A stretch of 14,314 nt of DNA. It comes from an uncultured Stomatobaculum sp. GTDB taxonomy: Bacteria > Bacillota > Clostridia > Lachnospirales > Lachnospiraceae. The stretch is taken from assembly GCA_938010625.1 (NCBI GenBank), contig CALLVJ010000116.1, positions 1 through 14,314 on the forward strand, in the 5' to 3' direction. Positions 1 to 6,458 of this stretch are shown here, piece by piece. The notes under the pieces were generated by a model that had not been told where the DNA came from, ran no database searches, and was given only the letters and a program-made list of their open reading frames with translations. The position numbers and the translations under genes are program-made. Every line of letters begins with the position of its first letter. Position 1 is the stretch's first letter.

Positions 1-1
1 C

Positions 2-358
2 ATCACGCTCGGCGCTGCGCTCGCACTCTCGCTCGGCATTGCAATCCAAAACTTCCCCGAGGGCGCGATCATATCCATGCCCCTGCGTGCGGCGGGGATG
101 GGGAAGTGGCGTGCATGCGCGGGCGGCGTTCTCTCGGGCGCAGTGGAGCCGATCGGCGGCGCGCTCACGGTGCTTGCAACGGCGCTCATCGTGCCGATTC
201 TGCCCTATGCGCTCGCGTTTGCGGCGGGCGCAATGCTCTACGTCGTCGTCGAGGAATTGATCCCCGAAATGTCGGAAGGAGAGCACTCCCATATTGGTGT
301 ACTCTCCCTCGCCCTCGGCTTTACCCTCATGATGGCACTCGATGTGGCGCCCGGCTGA
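2..358 (+). CDS. ZIP-family divalent metal transporter, C-terminal part (5' end outside window)
   Basis: The frame is open from base 2 to the TGA at 356-358 and gives about 118 residues, so roughly half of a normal 250-270 residue ZIP protein is visible. Near the start is the ZIP TM4 signature GIAIQNFPEGAIIS (the family's H-N-x-P-E-G with Gln replacing the His). It is followed by a TM5-type motif, SGAVEPIGG, whose Glu-Pro-Gly pattern is typical of bacterial and gut-type ZIPs. These polar residues form the binuclear metal site in the membrane. Further hydrophobic helices follow, separated by EELIPEMSEGEHSH, a loop rich in Glu and His. Members move Zn2+, Fe2+ or Mn2+ into the cytosol; substrate cannot be assigned here. 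The gene converges on the glycan operon with only 18 bp between stop codons and no visible terminator. Confidence 0.87.
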   Translation: MTLGAALALSLGIAIQNFPEGAIISMPLRAAGMGKWRACAGGVLSGAVEPIGGALTVLATALIVPILPYALAFAAGAMLYVVVEELIPEMSEGEHSHIGVLSLALGFTLMMALDVAPG

Positions 359-376
359 ACGCTGCCTGTATCTGAT

Positions 377-1375
377 TTATTTTGCCACATAGCTCTCCGG
401 CTCATAGAAAATGACCGCGGTGCCGCCGTTCTCAAATGCAAACGGAACATACAGGAGTTTTGAGAGCGCCGCATGCACCGCCGCCTGTCTCTCTTTCTCC
501 GCATAAAAGAGAAGAAAGCCGCCGCCGCCCGCGCCGAGAAGTTTCCCGCCGAGCGCGCCGGCTTTTTTTGCGTCCGCATAGAGCCGGTCAATCGAGTCGG
601 TCGAAATCTTCGCGCTCACGCCGCGCTTTAACTGCCAGCTCAGATCGAGCATGCGGCCGAATTCGTTTAAGTCGCTCTCCCTGTGAATCAGAATCTTCTC
701 GGCCTCATCGACCAGCGCGCACATCTCCTTTAACTCTGTGGTCTTGTCGACGATCGCCTTTTTGGTCGCTGTCTGAATGTCTGAGGAAAAGCGGGAAAAG
801 CCCGTGAAAAAGAGCATCAGATTTTCGTTCAGCGCGCGCTTCCGCTCGGCACTCACAATGACCGGGCTGACCTGATACCCCTCCTCGCTAAAGCGGATCA
901 CATTGAGGCCGCCAAAGGAAGCTGCAATCTGATCCTGCCAGCCGCCCGCCTCGTGGCAGAGCTCTCTCTCGAGGTAGATGGCCTCGTCCGCAAGGCGCCT
1001 CTTGTCCGCGTACTTTCCTTTCAGCGCGTAAAAGGCATTCAGCATGCCGACTGCAAAACTCGAACTTGTGCCGAGACCGGAGCGCGCCGGCAGATCCGCC
1101 TCATAGGTGAGACGCAGTTCGTGCATGTCGAGAAACTTCATGGCCTCCCGAACCGCCGGATGCTCAATGTCCTCGACCCGGGTCACGCGCTCCAGCTTTG
1201 AGTACGAGAGCTCCGTGCTGTAATCAAAGAAGCGCGGCAGATGCCGGACATTCACATAGCAGTACTTGTCAAAACTGGTCGAGAGCACAGCGCCGCCGTG
1301 CGAGCGGAAAAACTCCGGCATGTCGGTTCCGCCGCCGAAAAATGACATGCGGAAAGGGGTTCTCGTGATAATCAT
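377..1375 (-). CDS. hddA: GHMP-family sugar kinase, D-glycero-D-manno-heptose 7-phosphate kinase (HddA)-like
   Basis: This 332-residue protein has the full length of HddA-type kinases. It opens with the subfamily signature TRTPFRMSFFGGGTD (residues 4-18). The GHMP ATP-binding loop PARSGLGTSSS lies at 96-106, a GGWQDQ motif with the likely catalytic Asp148 at 144-149, and the C-terminal GHMP motif GAGGGGF at 281-287. The characterised members phosphorylate heptose 7-phosphate at O1 on the way to GDP-heptose; close relatives act on other sugars. The ATG overlaps the glf stop as ATGA and is preceded by a GGAG inside glf, so it is the last, translationally coupled gene of the operon. None of the usual partners (gmhA isomerase, gmhB phosphatase, hddC nucleotidyltransferase) is present here, so heptose as substrate is uncertain. 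The kinase family is certain. Confidence 0.85.
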   Translation of the reverse strand: MIITRTPFRMSFFGGGTDMPEFFRSHGGAVLSTSFDKYCYVNVRHLPRFFDYSTELSYSKLERVTRVEDIEHPAVREAMKFLDMHELRLTYEADLPARSGLGTSSSFAVGMLNAFYALKGKYADKRRLADEAIYLERELCHEAGGWQDQIAASFGGLNVIRFSEEGYQVSPVIVSAERKRALNENLMLFFTGFSRFSSDIQTATKKAIVDKTTELKEMCALVDEAEKILIHRESDLNEFGRMLDLSWQLKRGVSAKISTDSIDRLYADAKKAGALGGKLLGAGGGGFLLFYAEKERQAAVHAALSKLLYVPFAFENGGTAVIFYEPESYVAK

Positions 1376-2490
1376 CTCTCATCTCCAACTTCAAGCCCCA
1401 GAGCGCGCGCTCTCGCCATCGCGCTCTCAATCACCTTGTCCATATCGTAGTAGCGGTACTCGCCGAGGCGTCCGCCAAAAATCACGGGCTCTGCCGCGCC
1501 TTTTTCCTGATAAGCCGCATAGAGCGCCTGGTTCTTCTCATCGTTGACCGGGTAGTAGGGCTCCATGCCCGGTCTCCAGTCCGAGGGATATTCCCGCGTG
1601 ATCACCGTCTTTGGCTGCTTGCCGAAGACAAAGTGCTTGTGCTCAATGATGCGCGTATAGGGGATGTCCCGCTCGGTGTAGTTCACAACCGCGCAGCCCT
1701 GGTAATTCTCCTTGTCGAGAATCTCCGTCTCAAAGCGGAGCGAGCGGTACTCGAGCGCGCCGAGCGCATAGTCAAAGTAGGCGTCAATCGGGCCTGTGTA
1801 GACCACCATATCGGCGCGCGCATTCCAGCCCGCCTTGTCCGCGAGATAATCCGTGTCCAGAAGAATATCCGCCTCCGAAAAGAGCGCCTGCACGAGCGCG
1901 TCGTAGCCCTCCTCAGGAATGCCCTGGTAGCGGTCATTGAAATAGTTGTTGTCATAGGTGAGGCGCACCGGCAGCCGCCTTATGATAAACGCCGGGAGCT
2001 CGGTGCAGGCCTTGCCCCACTGCTTCTCCGTATACCCCTTGATCAGCTTCTCGTAGACATCGCGTCCGACCAGGGAGATGGCCTGCTCTTCGAGATTTGC
2101 GGGCTCCCCTGTGATCTCCGCGCGCTGTTTGTTCAGAATGGCAAGCGCCTCCTCTGGCGTGCAGATGTTCCACATGCGCGCAAAGGTGTTCATGTTAAAC
2201 GGGAGGTTGTACATCTCCCCCTTATAGTTTGCGACCGGAGAATTCGTGAAGCGGTTCATCGTGACAAAGCGGTTCACAAAGTTCCAGACTTCGGCATTGG
2301 ATGTGTGGAAGATGTGCGCGCCGTAGCGGTGCACCGGTATTCCCTCCACCATGTCGCAGTGAAGATTGCCGCCGATGTGCGCGCGCTTCTCTATCACCAG
2401 GCAGGTTTTGCCCGCGCGCGCTGCCGCATGCGCAAAGACGGCATTATACAGTCCTGCGCCGACCAGGAGATACTCATAGTGTTTCTGCAT
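1372..2490 (-). CDS. glf: UDP-galactopyranose mutase
   Basis: Glf is a flavoenzyme that uses reduced FAD to contract UDP-galactopyranose to UDP-galactofuranose, the donor for galactofuranose in surface polysaccharides. The N-terminal dinucleotide fold reads YLLVGAGLYNAVFAHAAA (from about residue 7), followed by VIEKRAHIGGN (32-42). Family landmarks include YGAHIFHTS (56-64), the sugar-pocket segment EKQWGK (155-160), PYTRIIEHKHF (277-287) and the C-terminal GGRLGEYRYYDMD (339-351). I chose the ATG at 2490 (372 residues, the normal family length) because a strong GAGGAGGAA site sits 8 bases upstream. An in-frame ATG at 2526 would add 12 residues unlike the family and would translate through this site. 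The stop overlaps the kinase start as ATGA. The SMR-like gene upstream ends 32 bp away. Confidence 0.96.
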   Translation of the reverse strand: MQKHYEYLLVGAGLYNAVFAHAAARAGKTCLVIEKRAHIGGNLHCDMVEGIPVHRYGAHIFHTSNAEVWNFVNRFVTMNRFTNSPVANYKGEMYNLPFNMNTFARMWNICTPEEALAILNKQRAEITGEPANLEEQAISLVGRDVYEKLIKGYTEKQWGKACTELPAFIIRRLPVRLTYDNNYFNDRYQGIPEEGYDALVQALFSEADILLDTDYLADKAGWNARADMVVYTGPIDAYFDYALGALEYRSLRFETEILDKENYQGCAVVNYTERDIPYTRIIEHKHFVFGKQPKTVITREYPSDWRPGMEPYYPVNDEKNQALYAAYQEKGAAEPVIFGGRLGEYRYYDMDKVIESAMARARALGLEVGDER

Positions 2491-2498
2491 AGTCCACG

Positions 2499-2507
2499 TT
2501 CCTCCTC
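2499..2507 (-). promoter_or_regulatory. Ribosome binding site that sets the glf start
   Basis: On the minus strand GAGGAGGAA lies 8 bases before the ATG at 2490. It favours this start over the in-frame ATG at 2526, which has no comparable site and would place this element inside the coding region. Confidence 0.8.
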
Positions 2508-2522
2508 TGTCAAATGGTGTCC

Positions 2523-2876
2523 TCACGCCGAGAGCGTAAAGAGGACAATGCCGCCGAGAATCAGGGCGAGCGCCAGGAGTTTTCTCCCTGTAATCCGCTC
2601 ACCAAAGAACGCGGCGCCGAAAATCAGCATGTAGAGATAGGCGCTCGCCTCCAGAATGGGGCCGAGACTCAGCGGAATTTTCCGGTAGGCAATCACGTCA
2701 ATCAGTGTCGCCAGAAAAAAGAGCCCGTAGGCAAAAATGACCTGCGGGTTCAGGTACTCCTGCCAGACTGTCTGCCTATGGCGCATGGCTGCTTTTTTCA
2801 GAAGCACCTGCGAGAGCGCTGCCATCAGCACGGCGCCGAGATAAATCGCGAGATGCAGCCAGGAAAGCTCTCTCAT
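2523..2876 (-). CDS. SMR/EamA-like four-helix membrane protein B, candidate glycolipid flippase subunit
   Basis: This 117-residue, very hydrophobic protein has four predicted membrane segments (about residues 7-28, 48-66, 70-90 and 96-115), the size and fold of the small multidrug resistance/EmrE superfamily. The first helix carries the SQVLLKKAA motif seen in ArnE/ArnF-like and related proteins. The fourth region, FFGERITGRKLLALALILGGI, matches the family's conserved loop and last helix. TM1 has no glutamate equivalent to EmrE Glu14, so proton-coupled drug export is unlikely. Its ATG overlaps the stop of a paralogous gene just upstream (ATGA), a typical arrangement for heterodimeric SMR pairs. 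Lying between rfbH and glf, it probably helps flip or export a lipid-linked sugar, as ArnE/ArnF do for undecaprenyl-phosphate-aminoarabinose. The family is clear; the substrate is inferred. Confidence 0.8.
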   Translation of the reverse strand: MRELSWLHLAIYLGAVLMAALSQVLLKKAAMRHRQTVWQEYLNPQVIFAYGLFFLATLIDVIAYRKIPLSLGPILEASAYLYMLIFGAAFFGERITGRKLLALALILGGIVLFTLSA

Positions 2877-3244
2877 GCCTTTCCCTCTGTCTCAGACGAA
2901 GCAGGCAGCGCATAGAGCGCAATGCCAAAGATGATCAGCGCAGCGCCGAGCAACTTTCCTGCGGTCACGCGCTCGTGGAAAAAGAGGCTGCCAAACACGA
3001 GCCCCCAGATCACGGTCGCTGCCTTGTTCATATAGGCTGTGGAGAGCGGCATGCGCTTGATGATCTGCTGCCAGAAGATCGCATAGATCCCCAGGATCAG
3101 AATCACGGCGCCGTAAAACAGAATCCAGCGCGGACTGCCGACCGGGTAGGACGCCGCTGTCTTCGAGCAGAGCGCCGAGAGGCTGTAGAAGAACACAAGC
3201 GCATGCAGGGCGAGATAAATGCCCCCCTGTGAGACCCGTTTCAT
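2873..3244 (-). CDS. SMR/EamA-like four-helix membrane protein A, candidate glycolipid flippase subunit
   Basis: This 123-residue protein is the upstream half of a paralogous pair. Four hydrophobic segments are visible (about residues 8-26, 40-59, 70-90 and 95-113). The last loop and helix, FFHERVTAGKLLGAALIIFGI, align with the matching part of its neighbour. TM1 (GIYLALHALVFFYSLSALCSK) contains no acidic residue, unlike true SMR drug exporters. A longer soluble-looking loop between TM1 and TM2 (TAASYPVGSPRW) and an acidic C-terminal tail (SSETEG) distinguish it from the partner. It starts with ATG overlapping the rfbH stop (ATGA) and ends overlapping the partner's ATG, so rfbH and both SMR genes are probably translated in a coupled fashion. 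The two proteins likely form a heterodimer with four plus four helices. A role in moving a polyprenyl-phosphate sugar is inferred from operon context only. Confidence 0.8.
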   Translation of the reverse strand: MKRVSQGGIYLALHALVFFYSLSALCSKTAASYPVGSPRWILFYGAVILILGIYAIFWQQIIKRMPLSTAYMNKAATVIWGLVFGSLFFHERVTAGKLLGAALIIFGIALYALPASSETEGKA

Positions 3245-4581
3245 TCCGAGAGCCCCTCGCGGATCACCGCTGCCATATAGTCGATCATCTCATCGGTCAT
3301 GCCCGGATAAACGCCGACCCAGAACGTGTCTCGCATGATGCGGTCAGTCTCCGTGAGCTCGCCGACAATGCGGTAGCCCTCGCCGCTCGCGCGGAGCGTA
3401 TCAAAGCAAGGGTGCTTTGTCAGGTTGCCCGCAAAGAGCATGCGGGTCTGCACGCCCTTCCGCTCCACAAAGCGCACCAGCTTGTCCCGCACATTTGCCT
3501 CCCGACAGGTCACAAGGAACCCGAACCAGCTTGGATCTGCATTTTCACAGGGCTCCGGGAGTATCAGCCTGTCCTTTGCCGGCTCAAGCGCCGCGCGGAG
3601 CCGCCGGAAATTTTCCTTCCGGCGTTCGACAAAGTGCGGGAATTTTTCAATCTGCGCACAGCCGATGCTCGCCTGCAGATCTGTCGCTTTCAGATTATAG
3701 CCAAACTCCGAGTAGACATACTTGTGGTCATAGCCCTTCGGGAGCTCGCCGTACTGGCCGTCAAAGCGGTGCCCGCAGAGATTGTCAACGCCCGAGGGGC
3801 AGCGGCAGTCCCTGCCCCAGTCGCGCATGGAGCGGAGTATGTTGTGCAGAACCACATCTTTTGTATAGACCGCGCCGCCCTCGCCCATCGTCATGTGGTG
3901 CGGCGGGTAGAAGCTCGAAGTGCCGATGTCCCCGAAGGTGCCCGTGAACTGCGCAACTCCATCCAGCGTATAGCGGCTGCCGAGCGCATCGCAGTTGTCC
4001 TCGATGAGCCAGAGCTTGTGCGCGTCGCAGAACGCCTTGACTGCCTTTAAGTCAAAGGGATTGCCGAGCGTATGCGCAATCATCACGGCCTTCGTCTTCG
4101 GCGAGTACGCCGCCTCGAGTTTTGTCACATTGATGTTGTACTGCGGAATGGTCACATCGACAAAGACCGGCACTGCGCCGTACTGAATCATCGGGGTAAC
4201 GGTCGTCGGAAATCCGCAGGCCACGGTGATTACCTCATCGCCCCGCTGAATGCGCCGCTCGCCGAGCTTCGGCGAAGTCAGCGCCATGAACGCGAGCAGA
4301 TTCGCGCTCGAGCCCGAATTCACGAGCGACACATAGGGGACGCCGAGATACGCGCCGAGTTTCTTCTCAAAGAGAGCTGTGTAGCGCCCGGAAGTCAGCC
4401 AGAATTCGAGGACTGCATCCGCCGCATTGACCATCTCCTTATGGTCATAGACGCGAGATGCATAAGAAATGCGGTCGCCCGGGTGAAATTCCTTTTTCTT
4501 TTCGCGGAAGCGCTCTGCGTACTCCTCTACAAGCGTCAGAATTTCCTGCCGCGCTTCCTGTTCCGTCTTATCTTCAAACAT
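3241..4581 (-). CDS. rfbH: CDP-4-dehydro-6-deoxyglucose 3-dehydratase (E1, RfbH/DdhC-type)
   Basis: This 446-residue fold-type I aminotransferase homologue is of the RfbH/DdhC (E1) type. E1 uses pyridoxamine phosphate and an iron-sulfur cluster to remove the C3 hydroxyl of CDP-4-dehydro-6-deoxyglucose, en route to 3,6-dideoxyhexoses. The diagnostic change is visible: the position of the PLP-binding Lys is His in SFYPPHHMTMGEGG (His228). Four cysteines match the [2Fe-2S] ligand pattern: Cys197 (EDNC), Cys259 and Cys261 (CRC) and Cys269, the last three spaced C-x-C-x7-C. The cofactor Asp of the DegT fold is in WLIEDN. The start is ATG with GAGGAG upstream, 12 bp after the rfbF stop. Normal partners would be rfbG (makes the substrate) and the ferredoxin-type reductase E3; neither is in this operon, so the product sugar is uncertain. 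Confidence 0.93.
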   Translation of the reverse strand: MFEDKTEQEARQEILTLVEEYAERFREKKKEFHPGDRISYASRVYDHKEMVNAADAVLEFWLTSGRYTALFEKKLGAYLGVPYVSLVNSGSSANLLAFMALTSPKLGERRIQRGDEVITVACGFPTTVTPMIQYGAVPVFVDVTIPQYNINVTKLEAAYSPKTKAVMIAHTLGNPFDLKAVKAFCDAHKLWLIEDNCDALGSRYTLDGVAQFTGTFGDIGTSSFYPPHHMTMGEGGAVYTKDVVLHNILRSMRDWGRDCRCPSGVDNLCGHRFDGQYGELPKGYDHKYVYSEFGYNLKATDLQASIGCAQIEKFPHFVERRKENFRRLRAALEPAKDRLILPEPCENADPSWFGFLVTCREANVRDKLVRFVERKGVQTRMLFAGNLTKHPCFDTLRASGEGYRIVGELTETDRIMRDTFWVGVYPGMTDEMIDYMAAVIREGLSE

Positions 4582-4593
4582 GCAAGTTTCTCC

Positions 4594-5364
4594 TCACCAC
4601 CGCTTCCAGGGCGCGTTGCCGCTCTCCCACAGCTCTTCCAACTTTTTCTTTTCGCGCTGCGTGTCCATGCACTGCCAGAAGCCCCTGTGGTAATAGCCCA
4701 CGAGCTCGCGATCCCGGCACAGGTTCCGGAAGGGGTCCTGCTCGAGCACGGTGTCATCGCCCGCAATATACTCAAAAATCCCCGGCTCAAAGACCATAAA
4801 GCCGCCGTTGATCACGGCGCCATCGCTGTCATCCTTCTCGCGGAAGGAGCGGATTTCACCGCTGTCGCTGACATCCAGCACGCCCTTCGCCTGTCCTATG
4901 TTTACCATCGTAATCGTCGCGAGGCGCTTTTTCTCCCGGTGGAAGGCAAGCAGCGCATTGAGATCTACATCCGAGACCCCGTCGCCGTAGGTCAGGAGGA
5001 AGGGCTCGTCGCCCACATAGTTGCGGATGCGCTTCACTCTGCCGCCCGTCATCGTATGGAGACCTGTGTCAATCAGCGTCACCTTCCAGGGCTCCGCGTG
5101 CCGCTGCAGCACTTCCATGCTGTTGTTCGAGAGATCAAAGGTCACATCTGAGGTGTGCAGAAAATAATCTGCAAAATACTCTTTTACCACATACTGCTTG
5201 TAGCCGAGACAGATCACAAAATCGTGAAAGCCATAGGAGGAATAGTATTTCATGATATGCCAGAGAATTGGCTGCCCGCCAATCTCTATCATGGGCTTTG
5301 GCCGGAGATAACTCTCCTCTGTGATCCGTGTGCCGAAGCCACCTGCAAGAATGACTACCTTCAT
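4594..5364 (-). CDS. rfbF: Glucose-1-phosphate cytidylyltransferase
   Basis: RfbF transfers CMP from CTP to glucose 1-phosphate, giving CDP-glucose, the entry step to CDP-linked dideoxyhexoses. The protein has 256 residues, essentially the length of the Salmonella enzyme. It has the nucleotidyltransferase signature LAGGFGTR (6-13), PKPMIEIGG (22-30) and ILWHIMKYY, the EYFADYFLHTSDVTF block specific to this subfamily, TYGDGVSD with the metal-binding Asp128, INGGFMVFEP (185-194) and the terminal GFWQCMDT and APWK motifs. I start at the ATG at 5364, because GAGGGAGGAA sits five bases upstream and the family N-terminus (MKxVILAGG) begins there. An in-frame ATG at 5391 would add nine residues through this site. 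It is the first gene of the operon; rfbH follows after 12 bp. Confidence 0.95.
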   Translation of the reverse strand: MKVVILAGGFGTRITEESYLRPKPMIEIGGQPILWHIMKYYSSYGFHDFVICLGYKQYVVKEYFADYFLHTSDVTFDLSNNSMEVLQRHAEPWKVTLIDTGLHTMTGGRVKRIRNYVGDEPFLLTYGDGVSDVDLNALLAFHREKKRLATITMVNIGQAKGVLDVSDSGEIRSFREKDDSDGAVINGGFMVFEPGIFEYIAGDDTVLEQDPFRNLCRDRELVGYYHRGFWQCMDTQREKKKLEELWESGNAPWKRW

Positions 5365-5369
5365 CGCAT

Positions 5370-5379
5370 TTCCTCCCTC
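5370..5379 (-). promoter_or_regulatory. Ribosome binding site that sets the rfbF start
   Basis: On the minus strand GAGGGAGGAA lies five bases before the ATG at 5364. This supports that codon over the in-frame ATG at 5391 as the true start of rfbF. Confidence 0.75.
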
Positions 5380-5399
5380 GCCTTGAGACATGTAACGCT

Positions 5400-5428
5400 A
5401 TCTTAACGCATTTTTGAAAACTTTTCTA
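5400..5428 (-). promoter_or_regulatory. Candidate promoter for the glycan operon
   Basis: On the minus strand TAGAAA (5428-5423) and TAAGAT (5405-5400) are separated by 17 bases, four of six matches each to the sigma-A -35 and -10 consensus. Transcription would begin a few bases later, leaving a leader of about 25-30 nt before rfbF. The region is AT-rich compared with its surroundings. No experimental support; other placements are possible. Confidence 0.3.
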
Positions 5429-5441
5429 TGCTCTTAACTTA

Positions 5442-5450
5442 TGCTACACT
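5442..5450 (+). promoter_or_regulatory. Candidate extended -10 promoter for the aldolase-GTPase unit
   Basis: The sequence TGCTACACT is an extended -10 element (TGn followed by TACACT, four of six matches to TATAAT). No good -35 lies 17 bases upstream; a TTGAAA at 5414-5419 is too far (25 bases), so the TGn extension would have to compensate, or an activator be needed. The start point would fall near 5457, about 40 nt before the aldolase ATG. Confidence 0.4.
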
Positions 5451-5460
5451 GATTTCAGTG
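5447..5460. promoter_or_regulatory. 14-bp palindrome overlapping the -10, candidate operator
   Basis: CACTGATTTCAGTG is a perfect inverted repeat with 6-bp arms and a 2-bp centre. It covers the last bases of the candidate -10 and the presumed transcription start of the rightward unit, exactly where a dimeric repressor would block initiation. It is not followed by a T-run, so it is not a terminator. No regulator gene is present in the window. The operator role is an inference from position and symmetry. Confidence 0.4.
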
Positions 5461-5495
5461 CAAATGATACAGAAAACCGCTGGGAGGATAGCAAA

Positions 5496-6458
5496 ATGGA
5501 CGCTTGTATTAAAGAACTGTACCGGATCGGAATTGTGCCTGTTGTCGCAATCGAGGATGCGCGTGATGCGCTGCCGCTCGCCGCAGCCCTCAAAAAAGGC
5601 GGTGTCTCTGCAGTCGAGATTACCTTCCGGACTGACGCTGCCGCAGAGGCCATCCGCACGCTGACCCGGGAGATGCCGGACATGATAGTCGGTGCCGGCA
5701 CGGTCGTCACAAAAGCGCAGGCGGACGCCGCAGTTGCAGCGGGCGCAAAATTCATTGTGAGCCCGGGCTTTCAGCCGGAGCTCGTCTCCTATGTGCTCGC
5801 CAAAGGCATTCCCATGTGTCCCGGCACGGCGACACCGGGCGAGATGGAACAGGCCATGTCACTTGGGCTCGACGCTGTCAAGTTTTTCCCCGCGGAGCAG
5901 AATGGCGGTCCTGCCATGTTAAAGGCGCTCTCCGCCCCCTATCAGAATCTCCACTTTATGCCGACTGGCGGTGTGAAGCTCGAGAATCTGCAGCGCTATT
6001 TTGCCCTAAAGCAGGTCTTTGCCTGCGGCGGCACCTGGCTCGCCAAAAAAGAGGATATCAAGGCGCACGCCTTTGAAGCGATCACAGCGCACACCCGCGA
6101 GGCTGTCCACACCATGCTGAACTTTAAGATCAAGCATGTCGGCATCAACTCGAAGGACGAAGCGGAGGCAAAGCAGAATGCTTCGCTGATCGCCTCGATT
6201 TTTGACCTCGACTGCATCGAGACGCCAGTCTCCTTCTTCTCTGGCTCCGAGGTCGAAGTCATGAAATTCCAGGGCAAGGGTTCTCTCGGCCACGTTGCGA
6301 TCGGCACCGACAATGTGGACCGCGCCGAGTACTACCTCGCAAAACGCGGCGTTCGCTTTGACGAATCCACGCGAAAGGTAGACAGCATGGGCCGCAGTAC
6401 CTTTCTCTATCTGGAAGGTGAGATCGGCGGTTTTGCCTTCCATCTCATTGAGAACTGA
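5496..6458 (+). CDS. eda: KDPG/KHG aldolase fused to a C-terminal VOC (glyoxalase-like) domain
   Basis: This 320-residue protein is about 110 residues longer than a stand-alone aldolase. Residues 1-205 are a class I 2-dehydro-3-deoxyphosphogluconate / 4-hydroxy-2-oxoglutarate aldolase, which splits its substrate into pyruvate plus glyceraldehyde 3-phosphate or glyoxylate. Visible active-site residues are Glu41 and Arg45 in VEITFRT, the GAGTVVT phosphate-side loop (66-72), PGTATPGE (109-116), the Schiff-base Lys129 in AVKFFPAE, and PTGGV (156-160). Residues 212-320 form a two-module VOC domain; His214, Glu254, His266 and His316 fall where glyoxalase I has its metal ligands. The ATG is preceded by GGGAGG at 5482-5487. 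The stop overlaps the start of the GTPase-NYN gene as TGATG. I recall such aldolase-VOC fusions in clostridia, but I know of no role established for the VOC part. No 2-keto-3-deoxygluconate kinase is nearby. Confidence 0.92.
   Translation: MDACIKELYRIGIVPVVAIEDARDALPLAAALKKGGVSAVEITFRTDAAAEAIRTLTREMPDMIVGAGTVVTKAQADAAVAAGAKFIVSPGFQPELVSYVLAKGIPMCPGTATPGEMEQAMSLGLDAVKFFPAEQNGGPAMLKALSAPYQNLHFMPTGGVKLENLQRYFALKQVFACGGTWLAKKEDIKAHAFEAITAHTREAVHTMLNFKIKHVGINSKDEAEAKQNASLIASIFDLDCIETPVSFFSGSEVEVMKFQGKGSLGHVAIGTDNVDRAEYYLAKRGVRFDESTRKVDSMGRSTFLYLEGEIGGFAFHLIEN

Noticed and set aside
563..569. A-AAA-AAA heptamer in the hddA-like frame (minus strand, codons 269-271), a possible -1 slippery site.
   Set aside because: The zero frame is intact and carries the conserved C-terminal GHMP motif just downstream; a shift would destroy it. 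No frameshift product is known to me for this family.
548..569. GCCG/CGGC hairpin followed by seven T on the plus strand, a possible terminator for the ZIP gene.
   Set aside because: The stem is only 4 bp and lies about 190 nt inside the opposing gene; too weak to call.
1633..2634. Long open frame on the plus strand across glf (333 codons), and a similar one at 4072-5151 across rfbH and rfbF.
   Set aside because: Both are antisense to genes with clear conserved motifs, give low-complexity Arg/Val/Ala-rich products, and are expected from codon bias in GC-rich DNA.
2523..3244. Small multidrug resistance efflux pump pair.
   Set aside because: Neither protein has the TM1 glutamate needed for drug/proton exchange, and the genes are embedded by overlap in a sugar operon.
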